Source of the DNA: Phytohabitans rumicis
Lineage (GTDB): Bacteria > Actinomycetota > Actinomycetes > Mycobacteriales > Micromonosporaceae
DNA length: 64,000 nt
Assembly (NCBI RefSeq): GCF_011764445.1
Contig: NZ_BLPG01000001.1
Coordinates: forward strand, 8,547,316 to 8,611,315
Direction of reading: 5' to 3'
Position numbers and translations under genes: made by a program. The notes under the pieces were generated by a model that was not told the origin of the DNA, did not search any database, and saw only the letters and a program-made list of their open reading frames with translations. Of this stretch, positions 47,494-56,900 are shown piece after piece (position 1 is the stretch's first letter; each line of letters opens with the position of its first letter).

Positions 47494-48189
47494 ATGGAGC
47501 GCGTCCTCTACGTCGTGCTGCTGCTGCCGGGCACCGGGATGCTGCTGTGGCTGGTGTGCGAGCCGCTGGCCGCGCGATTTGCGGACCGGCCGGCGCTGCG
47601 CGTCGACCGCCTCGGCCCGGTGGCGTACGGCGCGGTGCTGGTCGCCGTCACCGTCGCCGCGTGCGCCCACGCCGGCTGGTCGGCGACCGAGCTGGGCCTG
47701 CGCGCACCGTCCATCGTGGGCGCCGGGCTGGCCCTCGTGGCGGGCCTGGCCGGAGGTGTGGGCGCGTACGCCGGCGAGCTGTGGTTCATGAGCCGCGTGC
47801 ACCGCCCGGCGACCCAGGCCGCGCCGGCCGTGCGCGCGGCCCGCTCCTGGCTGTCCGTCCGGTACGGCTTCCTCGTGCTCAGCGTGCTCACCGCCGTGCT
47901 GGAGGAGATCCTGTGGCGCGGCTTCCTGATCCGCGGGCTGCGCACCGAGCTGTGGCTGGGTGCCGCGCTCGCCGTGCAGGCGGTCCTGTTCGGACTCAAC
48001 CACGCGCCGTTCGGCCGCCGCCACGTCATCGCCAAGGCGTTCTCCGGGCTGGCCTGGGGGCTGCTGGCGGTGCTGTTCGGCGCGGTGTGGGCGGCGATCG
48101 TGGCCCACCTGACCTTCCAAGGGCTGGTCGCCCGGCGGATGTGGCGGCAGGAGGTGGCCCGTGTTACTCACGACCCCGCGACTGTTTGA
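47494..48189 (+). CDS. CPBP-family intramembrane metalloprotease (SagE-like)
   Basis: A 231-residue protein with about seven hydrophobic helices. The three conserved metal/active-site motifs are intact: EExxxR at residues 137-142 (LEEILWRGFL), FxxxH at 166-170 (FGLNHAP) and His205 (AHLTFQ). In streptolysin-S-type clusters a CPBP protease is implicated in leader removal or producer immunity. It overlaps the amidohydrolase gene by 29 nt, so it is embedded in the operon. Confidence 0.88.
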   Translation: MERVLYVVLLLPGTGMLLWLVCEPLAARFADRPALRVDRLGPVAYGAVLVAVTVAACAHAGWSATELGLRAPSIVGAGLALVAGLAGGVGAYAGELWFMSRVHRPATQAAPAVRAARSWLSVRYGFLVLSVLTAVLEEILWRGFLIRGLRTELWLGAALAVQAVLFGLNHAPFGRRHVIAKAFSGLAWGLLAVLFGAVWAAIVAHLTFQGLVARRMWRQEVARVTHDPATV

Positions 48190-49444
48190 CGGGTCAGGCA
48201 GCGGCCGACCCGGTTGGGTGCACACAATGGACGGCCGGGTGGTCGAGGTCGGCGACGGCCCGCCACCGGTGGACCGCGACCGCCGCGAGTACGCGTTCCT
48301 GGCGCCCGCGCTGGTGGACGGCCACTGCCACGTCACCGGGTACCGCGCGTACCCCAACGCGGACACGCCGTTCGCGCCGCACCGGGCGTTCCTGGCGCTG
48401 CTGCGGGAGGCTGGCGTCGGCGCGGTCCGCGACCTGGGCAACCACGCCGAGATGGCGGCTAACCTGCCGCTGCTGCCGGACGCGCCGATCGTCCGCGCCG
48501 CCGGCCCGGTGCTGGACGAGCCGCCCGGCCGGGTCGAGCACTGCCGGCTCGTGGTGGATGAGGCCGGCGTGCGGGACGCGGTGCGCCGGGCGGCCGCCGA
48601 GGGCCTCACCTGGGTCAAGACCTACTCGGCGCTGCGGCCGCGGTGGGTGGCGGCCGCGGTCGAGGAGGCGGCCGCACACGGGCTCCGCGTGGCACACCGT
48701 CCAGGTCGGACGGACGCGGTGACCGCCGTGCGGCTGGGCGTGGCGAGCGTCGAGCACCTGCCGCTGTGCCTCTCCCCAGCGGTTCCGGCCGCCACGGCGG
48801 TGGGCCGGCGCTCGCCCGCCGACATCGTGCGCGCCTGGGCCGACCCGGCCCAGGCCCACTTCGTCCCCGACCTGATGTCCACAGTGGCCGGTACGGCGAC
48901 CGCGGTCACCCCGCTGCTGCTGGCCTGGCGCCGCGCCGCGGTCCTGGAGGAGGCGGTCGCCGAGCCGCTGCTCGACCGCCTCGAAGCGGTCGCGCCGTAC
49001 CACAAGCACCTGCACCAGATGCGCGGCCCGGGGCTCGCGTTCGGCCGCAAGTACGCCCGCCGGTACCTGGGCTACGAGCAGCTGCGCGGGCAGGCGCGGC
49101 AGGAGTTCGAGCAGGGCTGGGCGGCGCTGTGCCGGTGCCTTGTCGACCTGGCCGCCGTCGGCGTACCGCTGGTGGCCGGCAGCGACGCGCCGGGCGTTTC
49201 GCTGGTGCCCGGGTACGCCCTGCACGCCGAGCTGGCCATCTGGGAGGCCGCCGGGCTGGACCGTGCCGCCGTGCTCGCCGCGGCCACCACCGGCAACGCG
49301 CGCTGGCTCGGCATCCCGCCGTGGTCGGCCGGGGTGCTGGCGCTGCCCGCCGACCCGTTCACCGCGCCCGCCCTGACCGCGGCGCTCGCGGGAGCCGCGC
49401 TCGCCGTCGCGCCCGCTACCGCGACCCTGGAGGTGGTCCCGTGA
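48161..49444 (+). CDS. metal-dependent amidohydrolase in the RiPP cluster
   Basis: A 427-residue TIM-barrel amidohydrolase, imidazolonepropionase/prolidase-like. All binuclear metal ligands are present: HCH at 55-57, carboxylated-Lys candidate K153 (WVKTY), His179, His199 (VEHLP) and Asp342 (GSDAP). Start GTG 48161 lies inside the CPBP gene; the stop overlaps the ABC ATPase start (GTGA). An amidohydrolase removes the follower in bottromycin biosynthesis, also a YcaO pathway. By analogy it could trim the DLPLDVY tail, hydrolyse the core Asn side chains, or cleave an N-terminal residue. No such role has been shown for this family member. Confidence 0.85.
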   Translation: MLLTTPRLFDGSGSGRPGWVHTMDGRVVEVGDGPPPVDRDRREYAFLAPALVDGHCHVTGYRAYPNADTPFAPHRAFLALLREAGVGAVRDLGNHAEMAANLPLLPDAPIVRAAGPVLDEPPGRVEHCRLVVDEAGVRDAVRRAAAEGLTWVKTYSALRPRWVAAAVEEAAAHGLRVAHRPGRTDAVTAVRLGVASVEHLPLCLSPAVPAATAVGRRSPADIVRAWADPAQAHFVPDLMSTVAGTATAVTPLLLAWRRAAVLEEAVAEPLLDRLEAVAPYHKHLHQMRGPGLAFGRKYARRYLGYEQLRGQARQEFEQGWAALCRCLVDLAAVGVPLVAGSDAPGVSLVPGYALHAELAIWEAAGLDRAAVLAAATTGNARWLGIPPWSAGVLALPADPFTAPALTAALAGAALAVAPATATLEVVP

Positions 49445-50394
49445 AGGAAACCGTCCTGACCGTGCGGGAGCTGACGAAGGCGTACCGGGGAAGGCCCGTG
49501 CTGCGCGGCGTGTCGCTGACCGCCGCGGCGGGCGAGGTGATCGGCGTCGTCGGCCCGAACGGCGCCGGCAAGAGCACCCTCGTCGAGTGCGTCGAAGGGC
49601 TGCGCCGGCCGGACGGCGGCGACCTGGACATCCTCGGTCACCGCCCGGCCGAGGGGCCGCGGGTCTACCACGCGCTGTTCGGGGCGCAGCTGCAGGACTC
49701 CAGCCTGCCCGCCCGGTTGCGGGTGGGCGAGGCGCTGGAGCTGTTCGCCGCGGTGCACGCCCGGCCCCGCGACGTCGGCGAGACCCTCGCCCGGATGGGG
49801 CTGGAAAGCGAGCGGCACCGGCCGTTCGGCAAGCTGTCCGGCGGGCAGAAGCGCCGCGTCCTGCTCGCGGTCGCGCTCATCGGCCGGCCGCCGCTGCTGC
49901 TGCTGGACGAGCCGACCGTCGGGCTGGACCCGCACGCCCGGCTGGCGCTGTGGCGGCTGCTGCGGTCCAGCGCGGACGCCGGCGCCGCGATCCTGTTCAC
50001 CACGCACGACATGGCCGAGGCGGAGGAGTACTCGGACCGCCTGCACCTGCTGGACGGCGGCCGCGTCGCCGCGGTCGGCCGGCCCGCGGACCTGCTGCGC
50101 ACGGCCGGGCTCGGGTCGCGGCTGCGCGCGCCCCGGCACGACGGCCTCGCCGCGTGGCTGGAGCGGGTGCCCGGTCACAGCGGCCTGCAGGTCGTCGACG
50201 GCACCGTGTACGGCTACGGCGACGCCGCCTACTCCCGCACCGTCATGCGGCTGCTGGAGGAGGCCCGCGACGGCCTCGGCGACCTGCCGCCGGCGGTCGC
50301 CAAGGACGTGCTCGACCGGCTGACCGTCGGGCCGGCCCGGATGGAGGACTTCTACCTCATGTCGACCGGAGCGATCTATGACGCACACCGCTGA
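49441..50394 (+). CDS. ABC transporter ATPase of the RiPP cluster
   Basis: A 317-residue ATPase from GTG 49441. Walker A GPNGAGKST, Q-loop region LFGAQLQDSS, signature LSGGQKRRV, Walker B LLLLDEPTVGLD and the H-switch TTHDMAEAEEYSD are intact. About 100 residues follow the nucleotide-binding domain. It overlaps the permease gene by 17 nt. With the permease it forms an exporter for the finished peptide and probably confers self-resistance. Confidence 0.92.
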   Translation: MKETVLTVRELTKAYRGRPVLRGVSLTAAAGEVIGVVGPNGAGKSTLVECVEGLRRPDGGDLDILGHRPAEGPRVYHALFGAQLQDSSLPARLRVGEALELFAAVHARPRDVGETLARMGLESERHRPFGKLSGGQKRRVLLAVALIGRPPLLLLDEPTVGLDPHARLALWRLLRSSADAGAAILFTTHDMAEAEEYSDRLHLLDGGRVAAVGRPADLLRTAGLGSRLRAPRHDGLAAWLERVPGHSGLQVVDGTVYGYGDAAYSRTVMRLLEEARDGLGDLPPAVAKDVLDRLTVGPARMEDFYLMSTGAIYDAHR

Positions 50395-51154
50395 AGCGCG
50401 GCCGGGCCTCGCCCGAGGGCTGTGGGCCCTGTGCCGCTACGAGACCCTGCTGTTCCTGCGCGAGCCGGCGGCGGTGTTCTTCACCATGCTCTTCCCGCAG
50501 GCGCTGCTGCTGTTCGTCGGCGTCGTCTACGGCGACCAGGTCACCGACGGGCACCGCTACATCGACGAGTACCTGCCGTCGGTGATCGCGATCGTGGCGT
50601 GCAACCTCGGGCTGCTCGGCGTCGCGTTCAACATCACCGAGGCCCGGGTGGCGGGGATCCTGGTGCGGTACCGGCTCACGCCGCTGCCGTTCTGGTGCTA
50701 CCTGTTCTCCCAGGTGGTCATCGGCGCCATCATGTTCCTGATCTCCGTCGGCAGCCTCTTCATCACCCAGGCCATCCTGTACGGGATACGGTTCGGCGGC
50801 TCGGTGCCGGTCTTCCTCTGCGTGGTGGTGCTCAGCCTGGCGCCGATGTTTCTGCTGGGGCTGACCCTGGGCGGGCTGAGCAACAGCGTGCGCACCACCC
50901 AGATGGCCGGCACGGCGGCGTTCTTCTTCCTGATGTTCAGCTCGGGCGCGGTGTTCGACCGAGACGAGTTCCCCACCTGGCTGCAGTACGCGACGGTGTG
51001 GAACCCGCTCACCCCCGTACTCGAGGTGCTGACCCGGGCGTACCTCGGCCGGAGCCTGACCAGCGAGCTGCTGCCGCTGGCCGTCCTGACCCTGCTCGCG
51101 CTGGCGGCGGCCGTCGCCGCGCACCGCAAGTTTCGCTGGGAGGTAGTGCGATGA
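50378..51154 (+). CDS. ABC-2 type permease of the RiPP cluster
   Basis: A 258-residue membrane protein with six predicted helices. The N-terminal LCRYETLLFLREPAAVFFTML and the segment FNITEARVAGILVRYRLTPL (coupling region) are typical of ABC-2 drug/bacteriocin exporters; the final helix is near LLPLAVLTLLALAAAVAAH. It overlaps the ATPase upstream and the YcaO gene downstream (ATGA), supporting a single transcript. Confidence 0.9.
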   Translation: MTHTAEARPGLARGLWALCRYETLLFLREPAAVFFTMLFPQALLLFVGVVYGDQVTDGHRYIDEYLPSVIAIVACNLGLLGVAFNITEARVAGILVRYRLTPLPFWCYLFSQVVIGAIMFLISVGSLFITQAILYGIRFGGSVPVFLCVVVLSLAPMFLLGLTLGGLSNSVRTTQMAGTAAFFFLMFSSGAVFDRDEFPTWLQYATVWNPLTPVLEVLTRAYLGRSLTSELLPLAVLTLLALAAAVAAHRKFRWEVVR

Positions 51155-52623
51155 CGTCCTTGGAGAATCGGAGCCGGCTGCGCGGCGACTGGCTCAACCA
51201 CCGCGACCCGTTGCTGCGGCCGCGCCTGTCCGACGGCGAGCGCGCCGCGCTGCGCGAGGTCATGGCGCTCTACTCGCCGTACGGCCTGCTGCGCACGTTC
51301 ACCACCTACTTCCGCCCGGGTCCGGGGCTGCCGATGTACGTGGGACACGGCCAGTACCTCGATCTCGACCACGTGCTGCGCCGGCTGCTCGGACTGTCCG
51401 GAGTGGAGACCGGCATCGGCAGCCAGATCTACGGCGGCGGCAAGGGGTACGACCTGTTCGGCATGCTCGCCTCGTCGGTGGGTGAGTCGGTCGAACGGGT
51501 GCTCGGCGCGCTGGCGTTCCTGGACCTGACCGACCAGGTGGTGCACGGCACGTACCGGGACCTGACCGCGCGCGGGCTGACCTGCGTGCACCCGGAGCAG
51601 ATGCCCATCTTCGCGCCCGAGCAGCTCGCCACCAGCCCGATCTACCAGCCGTGGACCGAGGACAGCCCGCTCGGCTGGATCGCCGGCACCCGGCTGCGCT
51701 CCGGCGCGACCGTGTACGTGCCCGCCCAGCTGGCCCTGCTGCTGTACGTCCGCGGCCCCGAGGAGCCGCTCATCGGGCTGGCCCCGAGCGGCGGCCTGGC
51801 CAGCCACATCAACCGGACCGAGGCGCTCTACCACGGGATCGTCGAGCTGTTCGAGCGGGACGGGATCAACCTGCGCTGGTACTGCGGCATCCCGCTGGAC
51901 CGGATCGTGCTGGACCGGCCGGCCCGGGACCGGCGGCTGCGCCGGCTGCTCGGCCACCTGGACCGGTCGCCCGACCAGGTGGGGTTCTACTACCACAACC
52001 TGGACCTGGAAGAGTTCCCGGTGATCACCGCCAAGGCGTTCACCCCGTGGTTCACCCGGTACCGGTACGCCGCCGGCTGCGCGGTCGCGCCCGACATCGA
52101 CACGGCGCTGCTGTCCGCGCTGACCGAGTTCGCCCAGGCCGAACGCAGCATGAAGCTGAGCCTGCTGGCCCCGCAGTGGGAGTTCAGCCACGCGTTCGCC
52201 CGGCTCTTCGACATCGCCGAGGACGCCACGTCGGAGCAGTTCGTCAACTACATCCAGGCGATCCCCTACTACGGGTACGCCGGCAACGAGGCCAAGCTCG
52301 ACGCGTACCTGAACGGCGGGCGGGAGGTGCCACTCTCGTCGCTGCCCACCATGGACGACCGCTCCCTGGACGCGCGCTGGGACCGGCTCATGGGCGTACT
52401 GGCGGCGCGCGGCTGGGACCCGATCGTCTTCGACCTGTCGCCGCCGCAGTTCCGGCACACCGCGCTGGTGAAGGTGATGATCCCCGAGCTGTCCCCGCCG
52501 TACCCCCAGTCGGCGCCCGGCCTCGGCCACCCCCGCTACGCCCACACCGCCCACGAGTCCGGCCACCGCCCAGCCCCGGTCCCCTTCACCGACCTGGTCC
52601 GCGCCCCCCTGCCGTACCCGTGA
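51151..52623 (+). CDS. YcaO cyclodehydratase (TOMM D protein)
   Basis: A 490-residue YcaO enzyme, coupled to the permease by a 4-nt overlap. ATP/Mg-binding motifs are MLASSVGESVERVLGAL (SxxGExxER) and the second Glu-rich helix HINRTEALYHGIVELFERDG; the Gln/Arg block RYAAGCAVAPDIDTALLSAL and TEFAQAERSMK follows. The protein ends PLPYP, the PxPxP C-terminus that organises the active site of TOMM D proteins. It uses ATP to cyclise Cys/Thr of the precursor into azolines. It closes the cluster; the next gene is convergent beyond a repeat. Confidence 0.92.
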   Translation: MTSLENRSRLRGDWLNHRDPLLRPRLSDGERAALREVMALYSPYGLLRTFTTYFRPGPGLPMYVGHGQYLDLDHVLRRLLGLSGVETGIGSQIYGGGKGYDLFGMLASSVGESVERVLGALAFLDLTDQVVHGTYRDLTARGLTCVHPEQMPIFAPEQLATSPIYQPWTEDSPLGWIAGTRLRSGATVYVPAQLALLLYVRGPEEPLIGLAPSGGLASHINRTEALYHGIVELFERDGINLRWYCGIPLDRIVLDRPARDRRLRRLLGHLDRSPDQVGFYYHNLDLEEFPVITAKAFTPWFTRYRYAAGCAVAPDIDTALLSALTEFAQAERSMKLSLLAPQWEFSHAFARLFDIAEDATSEQFVNYIQAIPYYGYAGNEAKLDAYLNGGREVPLSSLPTMDDRSLDARWDRLMGVLAARGWDPIVFDLSPPQFRHTALVKVMIPELSPPYPQSAPGLGHPRYAHTAHESGHRPAPVPFTDLVRAPLPYP

Positions 52624-52662
52624 CCCGCCGCGCGCGCCGCGCGTTGCGCGCGGACCTTTCCC

Positions 52663-52747
52663 CGTCGATCAAGGGCATATGGTCGTGCTTTGATCTCCGA
52701 TCCACGACCGTTCGCCCTTGATCGGCGCGAAAGTCCTTGATCGACGA
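52663..52747. repeat. GATCAAGGGCA nested inverted repeat, copy 6
   Basis: Core arms GATCAAGGGCATATGGTCGTG and CACGACCGTTCGCCCTTGATC with a TTTGATCTCCGATC centre and an outer right arm AGTCCTTGATCGACG. It lies between the convergent YcaO and aldo/keto reductase genes and marks the right border of the RiPP cluster as copy 5 marks the left. Confidence 0.88.
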
Positions 52748-52756
52748 GCAGTGCCG

Positions 52757-53719
52757 TCACTCGTGTCCGCTGACGGCGTGCGGGAGGTACGGGGACTCCA
52801 CCGCGGCGGCCTCCTCGTCGGTCAGGCGTACGTCGACCGCAGCGACCGCGTCCTCGATGTGGCGCAGCTTGGTGGCCCCCACGATCGGGGCGGTCACGGC
52901 CGGCTGGCGCAGCAGCCAGGCGAGCGCCAGCTGGGCGCTGGGCACGCCCTTGGCCCCCGCCACCCGGCCCACCGCCTCCACCACGGTCGCGTCCGACTCC
53001 TGGTAGAGCAGCCGGGCGTAGTCGTCGGTGGCGGCCCGGGTGGTGGCGCCGGCGCGGGCCAGCAGGCCCCGGGCCAGCGGGCTCCACGGGATGACGCCGA
53101 CGCCCTCATCGAGGCAGAGCGGCAGCATCTCCCGCTCCTCCTCGCGGTAGACCAGGTTGTAGTGGTTCTGCATGGACACGAACGGGGTCCACCCGTTCGC
53201 CCGCGCCACCTCCTGCGCCTTGGCGAACTGCCAGGCCCACATGCTCGACGCGCCGATGTACCGGGCCTTGCCCGCCCGTACGACGTCGTGCAGGGCCACC
53301 ATGGTCTCCTCGATCGGCGTGTCGTAGTCCCACCGGTGGATCTGGTAGAGGTCGACGTAGTCGGTGCCGAGGCGGCGCAGCGAGTCGTCGATGCCGGCCA
53401 GGATGTGCTTGCGCGACAGGCCCCGATCGTTGGGCCCGTCCCCCATCGGGTTGAAGACCTTGGTCGCGAGCACGTAGTCGTCGCGCCGGTTGAAGAGTGC
53501 ACCCAGCAGCTTGCCGGTCACCTCCTCGCTGGCGCCGACCGAGTACATGTCGGCGGTGTCGAAGAACGTCACGCCCAGCTCCACGGCGCGGCGCACGATC
53601 GGCTCGGCGGGCTCGTAGTCCAGCACCCAGTCCCGCCACTGCGAGGAGCCGTAGCTCATCATGCCCAGGCAGATGCGGGAGACCTTCAGGCCGGTCGAGC
53701 CGAGACGCACGTACTCCAT
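52757..53719 (-). CDS. aldo/keto reductase
   Basis: A 320-residue TIM-barrel reductase. The tetrad is complete: Asp and Tyr in FFDTADMYSVG, Lys in YVLATKVFNP and His in YQIHRWDYDTP. NADPH-binding sequences near the C-terminus include AQLALAWLLRQPAVTAPIVG. It belongs to the YghZ/Kv-beta-like group by the opening MEYVRLGSTGLKVSRICLG. The substrate is unknown. It is convergent with the RiPP cluster and is not obviously part of it. Confidence 0.92.
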   Translation of the reverse strand: MEYVRLGSTGLKVSRICLGMMSYGSSQWRDWVLDYEPAEPIVRRAVELGVTFFDTADMYSVGASEEVTGKLLGALFNRRDDYVLATKVFNPMGDGPNDRGLSRKHILAGIDDSLRRLGTDYVDLYQIHRWDYDTPIEETMVALHDVVRAGKARYIGASSMWAWQFAKAQEVARANGWTPFVSMQNHYNLVYREEEREMLPLCLDEGVGVIPWSPLARGLLARAGATTRAATDDYARLLYQESDATVVEAVGRVAGAKGVPSAQLALAWLLRQPAVTAPIVGATKLRHIEDAVAAVDVRLTDEEAAAVESPYLPHAVSGHE

Positions 53720-53762
53720 GACTCCACCCTATGCGGCGCGCGCGGACCGCGCGGCGGCCCGC

Positions 53763-53845
53763 GGCGATCAAGGACTTCCGCGTCGATCAAGGGCGAACGG
53801 TCGTGGATCGGAGATCAAAGCACGACCATATGCCCTTGATCGGCG
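53763..53845. repeat. GATCAAGGGCA nested inverted repeat, copy 7
   Basis: An outer left arm CGATCAAGGACTTCCGCG precedes core arms GATCAAGGGCGAACGGTCGTG and CACGACCATATGCCCTTGATC. It lies between the start of the aldo/keto reductase gene and the end of the glycosidase gene, both on the minus strand. Confidence 0.88.
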
Positions 53846-53851
53846 GGCTTT

Positions 53852-53895
53852 CCGGGCGTCCCTCAAGGCGCGTCAGCGGCTTGAGGGACGCCCGG
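53852..53895. terminator. 16-bp perfect-stem hairpin after the glycosidase gene (family D)
   Basis: CCGGGCGTCCCTCAAG and its exact inverse enclose 12 nt. It sits 8 nt past the stop of the minus-strand glycosidase gene, where a terminator is expected. The GGCGTCCCTCAAG core is shared with the hairpin at 41987-42048. Confidence 0.65.
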
Positions 53896-53902
53896 ATCAC
53901 AA

Positions 53903-56900
53903 TCACGCTGGCGCGTATGCCTTGATCTCTAGCAGGCCGACGGAGTCGGCGGCGCTTTGCAGGACCACCCGGAGTTGGGTGGTGCTGACGGTGGTGAAGG
54001 TGACGTTGTTGTACTGGTTGGCCACGATCGGGTAGCCGCTCGCGCCCGCCACGTCGACGAACGCGCTGCCGTTCCAGTACTGGAGCTTCCACGACGCGGG
54101 CAGGTCGATGCCCTGGTTGTCGTCGAAGAAGTACACCTCGGCCCGGTTCAGCGAGACGGCCGACGGCCAGGTCAGCTGCGCCCACTGCTCACCCTCGTTG
54201 GGCCAGGTGCCCCAGCGCGGGTTGACCGTGTCGTTGGACGACGGCGGGTCGATGTTGTCGTTCAGCGCGGCGACCGATTCCCAGGCCGACGTGTACGACG
54301 CGGTCGGCGTCGCCGACGGCGCGAGGTTGCCGGTCGGCGGGTTCGGGTCGGGGATGGTGCCGCCCCGGTTGTACGCCTTCACCTCGGTCAGGCCGGCCTT
54401 GGAACCGGACGCGTGCGTCATCTGGATCCGGATCCGCTGTGTGTTGACCGGCGTGAACCGCACGTTGTTGTAGTTCGCTCGCGGCGCGGCCGGCGTCTTG
54501 ACCTGCGCCGCGACGTTCGTCCACGTGCTGCCGTTCAGATACTGCACGTTGTACGAGGACGGCGCCCGGTAGGTGGCGTTCTGCGGCCGGCTGTCCCGGA
54601 AGTGGATCCGCAGTTCGTCCACCGCCCGCGACTGGCCGAAGTTGATCTCGTACCAGTCGGTCGCGTTGGCGGAGCCGTTGGCGCCCCAGATCGGGTCGTT
54701 GATGGTGAAGCCGTCGATCGCCGCCGCGGTCGTCGTGCCGGAGGCCGTGAACGACGCGGAGGAGGTCGCGCCCTGCGCCAGGTTGGGCAGGGTCGAGGTC
54801 AGGTCCACGCCGGCCTTGGCGAACATGTCGACGACGCGGGCGCTGCTCTGGTTGACGTTCTGCGGGGCCTGCATGTTCGGCATCGCGGTGTTGAACGACG
54901 TCGTGCCGCCGTTGGGCAGCGACACCGCGCCGGTCGTCGGGTTGTAGATCACCCGGGTCAGCCGGTCCACGGTGAACGCCCGGGTGCCGTTGACGTACAC
55001 CGAGTAGCCCTGCGGCACGCCCGCGTACCGGGTGATGCCGTCGGCCGGGTCGTCCCACACGATCGACAGGTCGCTGTTGCGGTAGCGCAGGTTGTTCACC
55101 GCGAAGTGCGTCCAGTTGATGTTGATGGGGGACAGCTCGACCTGGTTGTCGTTGCGCGGCCGGAGCCCGGCCACGTCCTCGATGACGGTCCAGTTGCTGC
55201 TGCCGAGGATGTTGTGGTGGATCCAGGACCGGTACTGGATGGTCCGGGAGCCGCCGTTCCAGTCGGCCCAGAACTCGTTGGCGTCCGGCCAGGCCGTGTT
55301 GCCGCCGACGTACTGCGCCCAGGTGTTCCAGTACAGCAGTTGCTTGTAGTTCTCGGCGGTCATCCACGAGTTGGGGTAGTTGCGCAGCACCGAGGAGTAC
55401 AGCCGGAACTGCACCGTCGAGTTGATGGTGGAGAAGTTGTTGCTGCCCGGCTGGCCCGCCGCGGCGGCCGCCGCCTTATCCACCTGGTTCGCGGTGAAGA
55501 ACGGGAAGATCGGGTACTCGGCCGGGTTGTCGTACAGGCGCAGGGCCTGCCGGTACTGGTCGGTGTTGGGCATCAGGCCCACCGAGTACGGGTAGTAGTT
55601 GTTGATCTCTTTCCACGGCACGAACTCGTTGGTGGACACGTGCCGGTGTTCGAGGAGCTGGCGCGAAGGGTTCCACAGCTGGTTGATGATGCCGTCGCGG
55701 ACCCGGTTGGCGAGCGTCTGCATCTCGTTCGCCTTGGCCGTGTTGCCCAGCATCGCGTACGCCTGCTGCCCGGCGAGCGCGTTGCTGTAGACGTACGCGC
55801 CCTCCGCGCGGTCCAGCCAGCCCGAGCGCCAGTGGAACGACACCGCGTCGGCATCGTTGCCGGTCAGCGCGCCCCAGTCGTACTCGATGACGCCGTCGTT
55901 GTCGTGGTCGTAGAACGACAGCTGGCCCTTGACGTCCTGCTCGGCGTACCGGGCGAAGTTGGCGAGCATCGCCGTCTGCCCACCGTGGATCTGGTACGCC
56001 CGCCAGCCGGCCTCGGAGATGTACTGGGTGTAGGAGTTGTTCCAGTTCGCCGGGTCACCGGGGTTGTCCATGTACCGCCCGTTGCGGGACACCGTCCCGA
56101 CGTTGAGCCAGTTGCCGTAGGCGTACATCGGGTTGCGCAGGTACTTCAGGTCGTCGATGTGCATCGGCTGGGTCAGCACGATCGCGTTGTTGTACCCCAG
56201 CACGCCCTCGGTCGAGGTGGGGAACTGGTAGGTCTGACCCGGGATGTCGCCGTCGAAGTTGTTGAAGCGCATCAGCCACCAGCGGTAGAAGATGTTCTTC
56301 TTGATGGCCGCCTCGGGCACGTCGATGTAGGGGACGTTGTCCGCCCACCACTTGTTGTACGCCCGCACGTGGGTGCCGAACGCGGTGGCGTTGGTGAAGC
56401 CGCGGTAGGTGTTGTACTCGGACAGCGACTCCGGGATCTCGTTGACGGCGAAGCCCATCACGACCTTGGCCTCGACGGTCTGCCCGGCGGCGACGGTGAC
56501 GGACCGGTTGAGGCCGCCGCTGCTGACGGCGAACCCGCTGTCCCCGCCCAGTCGCGGCAAGAGGGTGGTCAGGCTGTTGAACGAGGCCCGCGAGCCGGTC
56601 AGCTCGGTGCCGCTGGCGGTCGTCGCGTACGGCGAGGTGGCCCGCAGTTGCAGCGTCGACGAGGCGGTGCCGGTGTTGGTGATCGACAGGTTGGTAACCA
56701 GCACGTTGTTGTCGGTGATGAACTTGGTCTGGTTGACCCGGATCGAGCCGGACGTGTGCACGCTCTTGAAGTGGCTGGGCGCCTGCCAGCGCTGGGCCAC
56801 CTGCTCGGTGAACGTGCCGGGGGTGATCGCGACCGTGTAGGCGCTCTGGTCGCTGATGCTCTCGAAGTAGGCGACCCGCCCGGCGAAGCCGATGGTCCCG

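Noticed and set aside
44389..52623. Assignment of the RiPP cluster to lanthipeptides, thiopeptides or goadsporin
   Set aside because: No LanB-like dehydratase, LanC cyclase, [4+2] cycloaddition enzyme or acetyltransferase is present; the C/YcaO/SagB set points to a linear azole peptide.
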